From the NCBI GenBank assembly GCA_038259365.1, contig JBBSOW010000029.1, forward strand, positions 1-33,180: a stretch of 33,180 nt of DNA. Direction: 5' to 3'. Each line of letters begins with the position of its first letter. The first letter of the stretch is position 1. Position numbers and translations under genes: made by a program. The notes under the pieces are model-generated. The model saw only the letters and a program-made list of their open reading frames with translations, did not search any database and was not told the DNA's origin. Below, one piece after another: positions 23,641 to 30,574 of the stretch. The DNA is from JBBSOW01 sp038259365 (lineage in GTDB: Bacteria > Actinomycetota > Actinomycetes > Propionibacteriales > Propionibacteriaceae).

Positions 23641-24648
23641 TTACCAGTTCAAAATGAGCTTGCCGTGGCTGTCTCCCGATTCCAGCAGCGCGTGCGCCGT
23701 CGATACCTCATCGAAGGTGAAGTCCTGGTGACGCGGCTGGGGCACCTCGGGGCCCGACCCGGCATCGGAGAAGAGCGGCCAGACCGAATCGGCGAGGCGC
23801 CGGCAGATGGCCGCCTTCTCGTTGCTGGGCCGGTAGCGCAACGACGTCGCGTGGACGCTGGCGCGCTTGCTCAGCAACCGAGCGAGATTGAGGGTGCCTT
23901 TCGCGCCGCCCTGCAGGCCGATCACCACGAGCCGTCCACCGGCGGCCAGCGCGGCCACGTTCTGTTCCAGATACTTGGCGCCCATGATGTCCAAGATCAC
24001 GTCCACGCCCGATCCGCCGGTGTGCTCGTTGCCGCCTTCAGAGGTGGCCTCGGCCACCGCCGTAGACCAGTCGCCGCGGTAGTCGATGGCGATATCGGCG
24101 CCGAGATGGCGGCAGTAGTCGAGCTTCTCGGGGCTGCCCGCAGTGGCGAGCACGCGCGCGCCGAGCGCTTTCGCGTAGGGGATGGCGAAGGAGCCGATCC
24201 CCCCAGCCCCGCCGTGCACGAGAAAGGTCTCACCGGGGCGGAGCTGGGCCAGGTCCAGATTGGACACCACGGTGGCGGCCACCTCCACCACCCCAGCGGC
24301 CGCGGTGAGATCCATCCCCGGAGGTGGGGGGAGGACCTGCCCGGCGGGCACGGCGACGTATTCGGCGTAACCGCCGCCGGCGAGCAGCGCCGCGCACGAA
24401 TCGCCCACCGACCACCGCTGCACCTCGGAACCCACCTCGGCGATACGGCCGGAGCACTCCAGTCCGAGCACGTCGCTGACTCCGGGCGGCGGCGGGTAGC
24501 GGCCCTCACGTTGGGCCAGATCGGCCCGGTTGATTCCCGCGGCGTGGACCTCGATGAGAACCTCGCCGACGCCGGGGGTCGGTCGCTCGATGTGGCTGAT
24601 CTTCAGGGTCTCGGGGCCGCCCGGTGTGGAGGCTGAAACTGCACGCAT
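23641..24648 (-). CDS. NAD(P)H-quinone oxidoreductase, PIG3/zeta-crystallin family
   Basis: The 335-residue medium-chain reductase has a GroES-like N-terminal domain (VGEVLIEVHAAGINRADLAQ, then LGLECSGRIAEVG) and a Rossmann domain with VHGGAGGIGSFAIPYAKALG as NAD(P) site. The RADLAQREGRYPPPPG segment is typical of PIG3-type quinone reductases, which lack the zinc ligands of alcohol dehydrogenases. The enzyme probably reduces quinones or reactive enones with NADPH. ATG 24648 (MRAVSASTPGG) is chosen because family members begin here; an ATG at 24675 is also in frame. No clear ribosome site or -10 is seen before either start. It is divergent from tRNA-Ser(TGA). Confidence 0.88.
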   Translation of the reverse strand: MRAVSASTPGGPETLKISHIERPTPGVGEVLIEVHAAGINRADLAQREGRYPPPPGVSDVLGLECSGRIAEVGSEVQRWSVGDSCAALLAGGGYAEYVAVPAGQVLPPPPGMDLTAAAGVVEVAATVVSNLDLAQLRPGETFLVHGGAGGIGSFAIPYAKALGARVLATAGSPEKLDYCRHLGADIAIDYRGDWSTAVAEATSEGGNEHTGGSGVDVILDIMGAKYLEQNVAALAAGGRLVVIGLQGGAKGTLNLARLLSKRASVHATSLRYRPSNEKAAICRRLADSVWPLFSDAGSGPEVPQPRHQDFTFDEVSTAHALLESGDSHGKLILNW

Positions 24649-24701
24649 ATCTCTAGCTTGGCATTGAGCTAGCATGGTGGCTGCCTGGGGGGACCCGGCG
24701 T

Positions 24702-24791
24702 GGCGAGGTCGCATAGTGGTCTAGTGCAGCCGCCTTGAAAGCGGCCGAGCGTGAGAGCGTTCCGTGGGTTCGAATCCCACCCTCGCCGCCA
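24702..24791 (+). tRNA. tRNA-Ser (anticodon TGA)
   Basis: The acceptor stem GGCGAGG (24702-24708) pairs with CCTCGCC (24781-24787), then G and an encoded CCA (24789-24791). The anticodon stem is GCCGC/GCGGC with loop CTTGAAA (24734-24740), so the anticodon is TGA at 24736-24738. A long variable arm (about 24746-24762) is typical of tRNA-Ser, and the T arm is GTGGG TTCGAAT CCCAC. Confidence 0.95.
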
Positions 24792-24838
24792 GCATTCGAA
24801 ACGATAGATCCCAAGCAGTAGAGAGGTCTGATTCTACG

Positions 24839-25309
24839 ATGACCTACGAGTTCTCGGGTCCGTTGCCGCTGCGGGCTTTCGTGGTGGCGGGTGTGGCGTC
24901 CGTCCTGGGGGCCGCCGTGAGCGTGTTGAGTTCGGCGCTGGCCTGGCCGAGCGTCCTCCTCGTCCTCGGCGTGGTCCTGCTCGTGGCGGGCGTGGCCTTG
25001 GCGGTGGCCGGCTGGCTGATCAGCCGACGCCAACGCGCGTCGGTGATCGTGAGCGACCAGGGGTATCGGGTGCATACCGCGGCCGGGGACGAGCAGGGTG
25101 CGTGGGCCACGGTCTCGAAGGTCTCGATGACCGAAGACGGTTCCAGGATCAGTCTCACCGAAGCCAGCGGGGATGCGGAGTTGACCACCCACATCCTGCG
25201 GCCGGCCAGCCGGCTCAAGGGTGAGGCGGAGTTGTGGGAATCGCTGGCAGCCGACATCGCGAGGCGACTCGACAAGAACCGCGGGTATACCAATCGTCCT
25301 TCGCTGTAA
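24839..25309 (+). CDS. Small membrane protein, unknown function
   Basis: The 156-residue protein has two hydrophobic segments (about residues 12-32 and 37-62), then a basic stop-transfer RRQRASV and a soluble C-terminal region of about 90 residues with a beta-rich start (VIVSDQGYRVHTAAGDEQG). The domain is not recognised. ATG 24839 is preceded by GAGAGG at 24821-24826, a somewhat distant ribosome site. The gene follows the tRNA-Ser gene by 47 bases and converges on the LCP gene. Confidence 0.65.
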   Translation: MTYEFSGPLPLRAFVVAGVASVLGAAVSVLSSALAWPSVLLVLGVVLLVAGVALAVAGWLISRRQRASVIVSDQGYRVHTAAGDEQGAWATVSKVSMTEDGSRISLTEASGDAELTTHILRPASRLKGEAELWESLAADIARRLDKNRGYTNRPSL

Positions 25310-25352
25310 AGCGCTAGTGGCGTCGAAGAAAGCGGGGCGACACACCACCAGC

Positions 25353-26948
25353 TCACTGCAGCCGCTTGACCCAGTACGGCGGGTCGTCCTTAGCCTCCTT
25401 GGCGGCGGCGGGATCGTAGGCGCACGTCTGATCGGTGTTCTCGCTGGCCGCGGTCGGGCCGGCGTCGGGAGACGACGCGTCTGCGGACTTCTTCGGCGTC
25501 TTCGGGGCGGCCGGGGCCTCGGCCTGGGCGGGGGCCTTCTCGGTTTCATCCAGGGCGTCGGCTACCCGCTTGCGCATGGCGTCGAAATCGGGATTGGCGC
25601 TGACGAAGCCCTGCTTGCCGGACTTGAAGACCACGCTGCGCGTCTTGGCGTCGCGCACCCGTAGCGCGAGATCGAGCAGCGAAGACAGGTTCTCCTGCGG
25701 GATGTCGGTGTAGACGATCGACTTGGAGGCGTTCGCGATGGCCTCGTACCGGGTCAGCACCGTTTGGGGGTTAGCCTGGCGGATGACGGCGTTGATGACG
25801 CAGCGCTGGCGGTCCATTCGCTGAAAGTCGTCTCCGCCGAAGCGTCCACGGGCGTACCACAGCGCCTCGCGGCCGGCGAGCTTCTGATCCGCTCCCGGGG
25901 CCAGGAACTCGGTGGGCAGAACGCCGCTGTCGGTGGCCCCACCGATGGGAATGTAGGCGTTGATGTTGACGGTGATCCCGCCGAGGGCGTTGATCAGCTT
26001 GGTGAAGCCCTGCAGGTTGACCAGCGCGTAGTAGTCGATCTTGAGCCCCAAGGCCTCGCCGACCGACAGCTTCATCGCGTCGGCGCCCAGGTTGTCGGTT
26101 TCTCCCAAGATGCCGGGGTGGGCGGACGGCACGTTGCCGTACATCGCGTTGAGCATGAACTCCGCGTCGTCGCCGTTGTAGCCGTCGTAGAACCCGTTGG
26201 GGTAGACCTTGTCTAGCGCGGAGTCCTTGGGAAACGGCATCCGTGCCGTGTTGCGCGGCAGGCTGAACATCGTGGTGTTGCCGGTGGCGGTGTCGATGCT
26301 GGCGACGATCACGGTGTCGGTGCGCACTCCCTCGCGGCCTTTGCCGCCGTCGCCGCCCAACAGCAGCACGTTGAGCCGTGGCTTGTCCTTCCAGGGATCG
26401 TCCTTGCTGCCCGGCGTCGGGCGGGTCGCGCTCTTGGAATTGCCCTCACTCTGGAACACGGTGCCCACCAGGTCGGCCTGCACCGAGCTGTACCTCGCCG
26501 CCACCGCCATGGGCGCGGTGACGCCGAACGCCAAGGCGCCCACGAGTAGGGCTCCCAGGCCGCGTTGGGTTCGGGTCATCAACCGCGGCCGCAGCGCGAC
26601 GTGGGTGGCGACGATGGCCACGACCCAGCCCACGGCCAAGGCGGCGATGGCGTAGGGAAGCGTGCTGAGGAAGCTGGTGCTGACGGCGAGGCCCATCAAG
26701 GAGGAGCGGTCGATGAGGGCCCAAAGGCCGAGGCCGATCGGGATCGAGAGGAACAGGCACAGCAAGAGGCCACCCTGAGCGCGTCGGCCCGCCTTGATCA
26801 GCCCGAGTCCGGGGATCAGAGTACCGAGGACCGTCCAGCCGGCCGTGAAGCCGAATCCGTGGCCGTCCCGCGTGCGAGCGGAGGCGCGCGGGATGGCCGC
26901 CGGCCGGCGTGGCCTTGCGGCGTTGGTCTTCGGTCTTTCGTCTGCCAT
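25353..26948 (-). CDS. LytR-CpsA-Psr (LCP) family cell-wall glycopolymer ligase
   Basis: The 531-residue protein begins with a basic N-terminus, then about four hydrophobic segments to residue 155, more than the single anchor of many LCP proteins but known in actinomycetes. The extracellular LCP domain follows, with RTDTVIVASID, the SLPRNT loop and the catalytic arginine cluster RFGGDDFQRMDRQRCVINA. LCP enzymes transfer teichoic acid, arabinogalactan or capsule precursors from undecaprenyl carriers to peptidoglycan. The C-terminal tail (about residues 460-531) is Ala/Pro/Lys-rich and probably disordered. ATG 26948 has AAGGA five bases upstream. It converges on the small membrane-protein gene. 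Confidence 0.92.
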   Translation of the reverse strand: MADERPKTNAARPRRPAAIPRASARTRDGHGFGFTAGWTVLGTLIPGLGLIKAGRRAQGGLLLCLFLSIPIGLGLWALIDRSSLMGLAVSTSFLSTLPYAIAALAVGWVVAIVATHVALRPRLMTRTQRGLGALLVGALAFGVTAPMAVAARYSSVQADLVGTVFQSEGNSKSATRPTPGSKDDPWKDKPRLNVLLLGGDGGKGREGVRTDTVIVASIDTATGNTTMFSLPRNTARMPFPKDSALDKVYPNGFYDGYNGDDAEFMLNAMYGNVPSAHPGILGETDNLGADAMKLSVGEALGLKIDYYALVNLQGFTKLINALGGITVNINAYIPIGGATDSGVLPTEFLAPGADQKLAGREALWYARGRFGGDDFQRMDRQRCVINAVIRQANPQTVLTRYEAIANASKSIVYTDIPQENLSSLLDLALRVRDAKTRSVVFKSGKQGFVSANPDFDAMRKRVADALDETEKAPAQAEAPAAPKTPKKSADASSPDAGPTAASENTDQTCAYDPAAAKEAKDDPPYWVKRLQ

Positions 26949-27125
26949 CGAGGTCCTTCGAAGATGTGGCTGCTGCGAGCGAGAATCGGAGCCATCCGGT
27001 TGCCCGGGAGTACCTTGTTCTTCCTAGTCGAGTGTTCGCGCCGCCTGTGATTCTACGCTGTCCGCGTGTGGCCCTCCCAGCTTTTGCCCGTGAGACCTAT
27101 GTGTCGGTAGTCTCTATCCGGTCGT

Positions 27126-27219
27126 GGAGGCGTCGCCTAGTCCGGTCTATGGCGCCCGCCTGCTAAGCGGGTTGAGGGCTTCAACCCTCTCGCGGGTTCA
27201 AATCCCGCCGCCTCCGCCA
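27126..27219 (+). tRNA. tRNA-Ser (anticodon GCT)
   Basis: GGAGGCG (27126-27132) pairs with CGCCTCC (27209-27215), then G and an encoded CCA (27217-27219). The anticodon stem CCCGC/GCGGG encloses loop CTGCTAA (27160-27166), so the anticodon is GCT at 27162-27164. The long variable arm TTGAGGGCTTCAACCCTC is typical for tRNA-Ser. A possible promoter is TTGCCC (27084-27089), 18 bases, TAGTCT (27108-27113). Confidence 0.95.
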
Positions 27220-27228
27220 AATCGAGTG

Positions 27229-27259
27229 CCGCCGCCCGAGTCACTGACTCGGGCGGTGG
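27229..27259. terminator. Strong hairpin terminator after tRNA-Ser(GCT)
   Basis: CCGCCCGAGTC (27232-27242), loop ACT, then GACTCGGGCGG (27246-27256) form a perfect eleven-pair stem that extends to fourteen pairs with one G-T pair. It lies between the tRNA and the convergent membrane-protein stop at 27292, so it may serve both strands. There is no T-run. Confidence 0.6.
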
Positions 27260-27291
27260 TCATGCTTGCGGCGGTGGAGGGGGTCGGCGTT

Positions 27292-27777
27292 TTAGGAGTG
27301 CCGCAGATGCGACAGCGTCATGCCGATCGGAATGCTCACAGCGAGCACGAGCAGCATCACGCGATAGGCCTGACCGATCCGCGCCATCGCCCTACCGTTC
27401 GTGGTGGCCGCAAGGGGCCGGGTGGCGTCCAGCGCAATGACCAACGCCAGGACTAACGGCGCCGCGCCGAGGAAGACCAGCGGCGGGAGACCGCTGAGCG
27501 TGCCGAGGATGACGAGCAGATTTCCCAGGTTCCATCCCAGCAGCCCGATCCAGCCCCACAACGGTGGCTGCGCGCTCTTGGGGAGCAAGATGCGGGCCCG
27601 CCCCATCCCGTATTGCGCCACCCCACCGACCAGCACGAGGTAGGCGGCGAGCCAGCTTCCGTGGGCGAGGCCCAGCGGACCGGTGGCCGCCGCCACCAAG
27701 CCCCCGCCGACGACGCAACCGGCCCCCATTGCCGTGAACGCTGCGGCCGGGCGCCACCGAGGTGGCCGCTCGCTCAC
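27292..27777 (-). CDS. Small integral membrane protein, unknown function
   Basis: The 161-residue protein has about five hydrophobic segments and a short basic N-terminus. No motif is recognised. GTG 27777 shares bases with the ferredoxin stop (GTGA), so it is translated together with fdxA. The link to the ferredoxin is an operon link only; a role in redox chemistry is not shown by the sequence. Confidence 0.7.
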   Translation of the reverse strand: MSERPPRWRPAAAFTAMGAGCVVGGGLVAAATGPLGLAHGSWLAAYLVLVGGVAQYGMGRARILLPKSAQPPLWGWIGLLGWNLGNLLVILGTLSGLPPLVFLGAAPLVLALVIALDATRPLAATTNGRAMARIGQAYRVMLLVLAVSIPIGMTLSHLRHS

Positions 27778-28121
27778 GGAGCGTCTTGGGGAGGAAGCTC
27801 GCTCACCAACGACGTGTCCGCCCCGACGGGGCCGAGCCGAGCCGCGCCTCCCGGTGAGTCCAGGGCCGCGTCGCGGCCGTGAAGGGGGACGGTGAAGAAG
27901 GCCGCGTTATCGGCCAGGTACGGCGCGAACTCTTCGGGCAGGTCGTCCTCGTAGAAGATCGCCTCGACGGGGCAGACGGGTTCGCACGCGCCGCAGTCGA
28001 CACACTCGTCGGGGTGGATGTAGAGCGAGCGCTTACCCTCGTAAATGCAGTCCACCGGGCACTCGTCCACGCACGCACGATCCAACACGTCTACGCACGG
28101 CTGGGCTATCACGTAAGTCAT
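27774..28121 (-). CDS. fdxA: 7Fe ferredoxin (3Fe-4S/4Fe-4S)
   Basis: The 115-residue protein carries the FdxA cysteine pattern: Cys9, Cys17, Cys21 and Cys25, then Cys40, Cys43, Cys46 and Cys50, which bind one 3Fe-4S and one 4Fe-4S cluster. The N-terminus TYVIAQPCVD and the YIHPDECVDCGACEPVCP block are family-typical. It is a low-potential electron carrier for cytosolic reductases. ATG 28121 has no Shine-Dalgarno sequence; TAAACT (28134 to 28129) lies seven bases before it, suggesting a leaderless message. The gene is divergent from the DUF2249-cupin gene across a 49-base palindrome-containing gap. FdxA-type ferredoxins are often induced by low oxygen or acid stress. Confidence 0.94.
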   Translation of the reverse strand: MTYVIAQPCVDVLDRACVDECPVDCIYEGKRSLYIHPDECVDCGACEPVCPVEAIFYEDDLPEEFAPYLADNAAFFTVPLHGRDAALDSPGGAARLGPVGADTSLVSELPPQDAP

Positions 28122-28128
28122 GGCCTAG

Positions 28129-28155
28129 AGTTTACACAACAACCGCTTGTGAAAA
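28129..28155. promoter_or_regulatory. Palindromic operator between fdxA and the DUF2249-cupin gene
   Basis: TTTACACAA (28131-28139), seven bases, TTGTGAAAA (28147-28155) form an inverted repeat with eight of nine arm positions matching. The left arm overlaps the fdxA -10 TAAACT (28134 to 28129). The repeat therefore could control both divergent genes. It is not a CRP box: the TGTGA and TCACA elements would face outward. Confidence 0.55.
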
Positions 28156-28170
28156 CTAGGGAGAAACCAG

Positions 28171-28818
28171 ATGGTGTCCAACCAGCAAACCGAGGACGAG
28201 GTCGCGGAGATCGAGGCGGAGGTACTGGACGTTCGTGGAATGCGCAAGCCGGAGAAGCACCCGGCGATCTTCGCCGCCTACGCGGCGCTGCCGGTCGGCG
28301 GTGCCTTCGTGCTGGTCAACGATCACGACCCCCTGCATCTTCGTGACGAGTTCGAGGCCGACTATCCCGGAGGCTACGCCTGGGAGTACGTGAACCGCGA
28401 GCCGCGCGACTGGCAAATTCGCATCAGCAAGCTCGCCAGCACGCCGCTGCCTCGCGTCCTGATCGACACCGCGGAGATCAGCGCCGATCCCGACGCGGCG
28501 GACGCGAGCGGAGCGGTCTGGAAGCTGCAGGCCCGCGAGCGCGACCTCGACTCCAACGTCATCGCGCTGCCACCGGGGGGAACCATCGACGCCCACGCCG
28601 GACCGGACCTCGACGTGCTCATCCACGTGCTCGCCGGCGGCGGCCAGCTCCGCACCGAACTCGGCGCGGTCGATCTCGCTGCCGGTGCCTTGTTGTGGAT
28701 GCCGCGCCGATCCTGGCGGCAGTTCACCGCCGGTGAGCACGGATTACGCTACTTAACCGTGCATCAGCGTCGCCAGGCGCTCGTGCTGGACACCAGCAGA
28801 GCGAAGCTGCCCCGGTAG
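28171..28818 (+). CDS. DUF2249-cupin fusion protein
   Basis: The 215-residue product joins a DUF2249 domain (TusA-like fold; about residues 17-88, with LDVRGMRKPEKH, FVLVNDHDPLHL and WEYVNREPRDWQI) to a cupin domain (about 117-205, with PGGTIDAHAGPDLDVLIHVLAGG and GALLWMPRRSW). DUF2249 proteins are often linked to nitric oxide, hemerythrin or anaerobic stress; the cupin may bind a metal or small molecule. The first strand of the cupin has His, but few other classical metal ligands are seen. ATG 28171 has AGGGAG seven bases upstream. Its promoter region is shared with fdxA. Function is not established. Confidence 0.8.
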   Translation: MVSNQQTEDEVAEIEAEVLDVRGMRKPEKHPAIFAAYAALPVGGAFVLVNDHDPLHLRDEFEADYPGGYAWEYVNREPRDWQIRISKLASTPLPRVLIDTAEISADPDAADASGAVWKLQARERDLDSNVIALPPGGTIDAHAGPDLDVLIHVLAGGGQLRTELGAVDLAAGALLWMPRRSWRQFTAGEHGLRYLTVHQRRQALVLDTSRAKLPR

Positions 28819-28832
28819 CGGGGGCGTTCACG

Positions 28833-28856
28833 CCTGGCTGCGCTCCCCGAGCCAGG
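28833..28856 (+). terminator. Candidate terminator after the DUF2249-cupin gene
   Basis: CCTGGCT (28833-28839) and AGCCAGG (28850-28856) pair perfectly over seven bases with a ten-base loop, 14 bases after the stop codon. There is no T-run. Confidence 0.4.
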
Positions 28857-28927
28857 ATGAGGGGTCACAATTACTGTGCGGACAGCCTTCGAGGACCGCG
28901 ATCTGGTAGCTGAGCTGGAGGAGAACC

Positions 28928-29281
28928 ATGGAGAAGGTCAACGGAATCGGCGGGGTCTTCTTCCGTTCGGATGACCCCGAAAAATTGCTCGGGTGGTATC
29001 GCCAGCATCTCGGGGTCGACGGCATGGAGAGCCTTTGGATCCAGTCGGCCGGTCCGACCATTTTCGCGCCCTTCGAGGCCGCCACCGATTACTTCGGGCG
29101 AACCACTCAACAGTGGATGATCAACTTTCGCGTCGACGACCTCGACGCGATGATCGCCCAGCTGGAGCGGGGTGGGTTGGAGGTCATCACCAAACCGGAG
29201 TGGGATTCCGGGGCCGGGCGGTTCGCGCGCGTCCACGATCCGGATGGCAATCCCGTCGAGTTGTGGGAACCGACGGGTTAG
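28928..29281 (+). CDS. VOC (glyoxalase/bleomycin-resistance) family protein
   Basis: The 117-residue protein has the two beta-alpha-beta-beta-beta repeats of the vicinal-oxygen-chelate fold: GIGGVFFRSDDPEKLLGWYR in the first half and INFRVDDLDAMIAQLERGG in the second, ending VHDPDGNPVELWEP, where the Glu is the usual metal ligand. The first metal ligand, usually His or Glu near the N-terminus, is not obvious. Family members include glyoxalases, dioxygenases and antibiotic-binding proteins; the substrate is unknown. ATG 28928 has a strong GGAGGAG (28917-28923) four bases upstream. Confidence 0.85.
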   Translation: MEKVNGIGGVFFRSDDPEKLLGWYRQHLGVDGMESLWIQSAGPTIFAPFEAATDYFGRTTQQWMINFRVDDLDAMIAQLERGGLEVITKPEWDSGAGRFARVHDPDGNPVELWEPTG

Positions 29282-29382
29282 GCCAACCGGGTCAGCGCGG
29301 CGAGCTGATGTTGGAACGCGTCGGCAAACAGGGCCTGGCCGGCCGAATCGATACCGCCGCACCCATGGCTTGGATACAAGCG
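29278..29382 (-). pseudogene. Possible C-terminal gene remnant
   Basis: On the minus strand a 34-codon open stretch without an obvious start reads SAGQALFADAFQHQLAALTR before its TAA at 29280-29278. The amino-acid composition looks like a helical protein C-terminus, but it is too short to assign. It overlaps the VOC stop by four bases. The stretch 29282-29423 holds nothing else I can recognise. Confidence 0.25.
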
Positions 29383-29423
29383 TTAGACGTGCACTGGCGA
29401 TCGCGTCTGACAACCGCTGCCCA

Positions 29424-30155
29424 TCAGATTATCCCGCCGAACAGTGTCCCGAGAGCGAAGGTGATCGTCATGGCCGTAAGACCGACCACGACGTTGCGTA
29501 GCGCGGCCGGGAGTCGGGGTGCGCCGCCGAGGTTGGCGCTGATCACTCCGGTGACAGCCAGGGCCGCGGTCACGGCGAGCACGGTCGCGAGCAACCGCGC
29601 CGATGGTGGCGGAGCAAGAATCGCGATCAGTGGCAGGAGGGCGCCGAGGGTGAAGGCGGCCATCGAGGACCAGGCGGCGTGGAAGGGGTTGGTTCGCTCG
29701 GTCGGGTCGATGCCGAGTTCGACCTCGGCGTGAGCGGCAAGCGCGTCGCGCTCGGTTAAGGCTTCCGCGACCTGGGCTGCGAGGGAGGCAGAAAGCCCCT
29801 TTTGCTCGTAGAACGTCCGCAGTTCGGCGAGTTCCGCATCGGGCATGTGCTCAAGTTCCCACTGTTCGCGCTGGAGTGCGGCCGTCTCGGTGTCGGCCTG
29901 GGCGCTGACCGAGACATACTCACCGCCAGCCATGGAAAGTGCCCCGGCGACCAGCCCCGCTAGTCCGGCCACCAGGATCGCTCCTCGATCGTTGGTCGCT
30001 CCGGCGACACCGACCACAAGGCCAGCGGTGGAAACGATGCCGTCGTTGGCGCCCAGGACTCCCGCGCGTAGCCAGTTAAGTCTGCTGGCCAGGCCGGGCT
30101 GGTGGGCTTCTTGTCGGTGTGGCCCACCGGGTGACTCGATGTGGATTGAACTCAT
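29424..30155 (-). CDS. VIT1/CCC1-family iron/manganese transporter
   Basis: The 243-residue protein (from ATG 30155) has the VIT1 N-terminal signature WLRAGVLGANDGIVSTAGLV, the second helix pair AGLVAGALSMAGGEYVSVSA, an acidic cytosolic segment (EREQ-, DAELAELRTFYEQKG) that in the family binds metals, and a C-terminal helix pair ending FALGTLFGGII. Such proteins export or store Fe2+ or Mn2+. An upstream open extension to 30251 is discarded because ATG 30155 has AAAGG just upstream and gives the family N-terminus. A 43-codon gene precedes it by 13 bases on the same strand, so the two probably form one unit. Confidence 0.88.
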   Translation of the reverse strand: MSSIHIESPGGPHRQEAHQPGLASRLNWLRAGVLGANDGIVSTAGLVVGVAGATNDRGAILVAGLAGLVAGALSMAGGEYVSVSAQADTETAALQREQWELEHMPDAELAELRTFYEQKGLSASLAAQVAEALTERDALAAHAEVELGIDPTERTNPFHAAWSSMAAFTLGALLPLIAILAPPPSARLLATVLAVTAALAVTGVISANLGGAPRLPAALRNVVVGLTAMTITFALGTLFGGII

Positions 30156-30168
30156 GGCGCCTTTCAAC

Positions 30169-30300
30169 TCATGGGGCCCGGTCGCGGAATCGCGCCGACC
30201 CGGCCGCGAACAGGACTGTGATCGCGGCGGTGGGCAGGGCCGTGACCCCACCGATGATGGTCAACGGGTGGGCTTGGAAGACCCAAAAGGAATCGAGCAT
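30169..30300 (-). CDS. 43-residue membrane peptide
   Basis: This short gene encodes one hydrophobic helix (about residues 14-35, PLTIIGGVTALPTAAITVLF) followed by a basic tail (RFRDR). It has a proper ribosome site (GAGGA at 30309-30305 on the minus strand, four bases before ATG 30300) and a GC-rich third codon position like its neighbours. It is followed after 13 bases by the VIT transporter gene, so it may be a small accessory or regulator of the transporter. No homologue can be named. Confidence 0.55.
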   Translation of the reverse strand: MLDSFWVFQAHPLTIIGGVTALPTAAITVLFAAGSARFRDRAP

Positions 30301-30398
30301 TCAATCCTCACCGACTTGGGTACTAACAACGCAGCGTACTGCAGTAATCAAGATAGCGTGAATGCGGCATAGCGAACTTATAGTCCATGCGAGAACCA

Positions 30399-30470
30399 GG
30401 ATAGGCAGTCATCATATTCGTAAGGATAGGCAGTCTTAAAAGTCTTAAGGGTAGGGAATCCTAAGTAGGA
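30399..30470. repeat. AT-rich repeat island, possible iron/peroxide operators
   Basis: GGATAGGCAGTC occurs at 30399-30410 and again at 30424-30435 (25-base period). AGTCTTAA occurs at 30432-30439 and 30441-30448. TTAAGGGTAGGGAATCCTAA (30445-30464) resembles a degenerate DtxR/IdeR box, and TCCTAAGTAGGA (30459-30470) is a near-palindrome. The island lies between the VIT unit and katA, upstream of the katA -35. Regulator binding is inferred. Confidence 0.45.
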
Positions 30471-30492
30471 TAAGCCAGGCCTTACCGGGGGC

Positions 30493-30521
30493 TTGCGCGA
30501 ACCGCGACGTAGGCGTAGTAA
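30493..30521 (+). promoter_or_regulatory. Candidate katA promoter
   Basis: TTGCGC (30493-30498), 17 bases and TAGTAA (30516-30521) give a plausible sigma70-type promoter, about 50 bases ahead of the katA start. The repeat island lies just upstream. Confidence 0.35.
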
Positions 30522-30574
30522 TTGGGACTGTCGGGTGTTGTTCGGTCTTTCAACTCCACTGGGAGGTATCAGCT

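Noticed and set aside
28131..28155. CRP box in the fdxA/DUF2249 gap
   Set aside because: The half-sites are CACAA and TTGTG, facing opposite to TGTGA-N6-TCACA, so a CRP site is unlikely.
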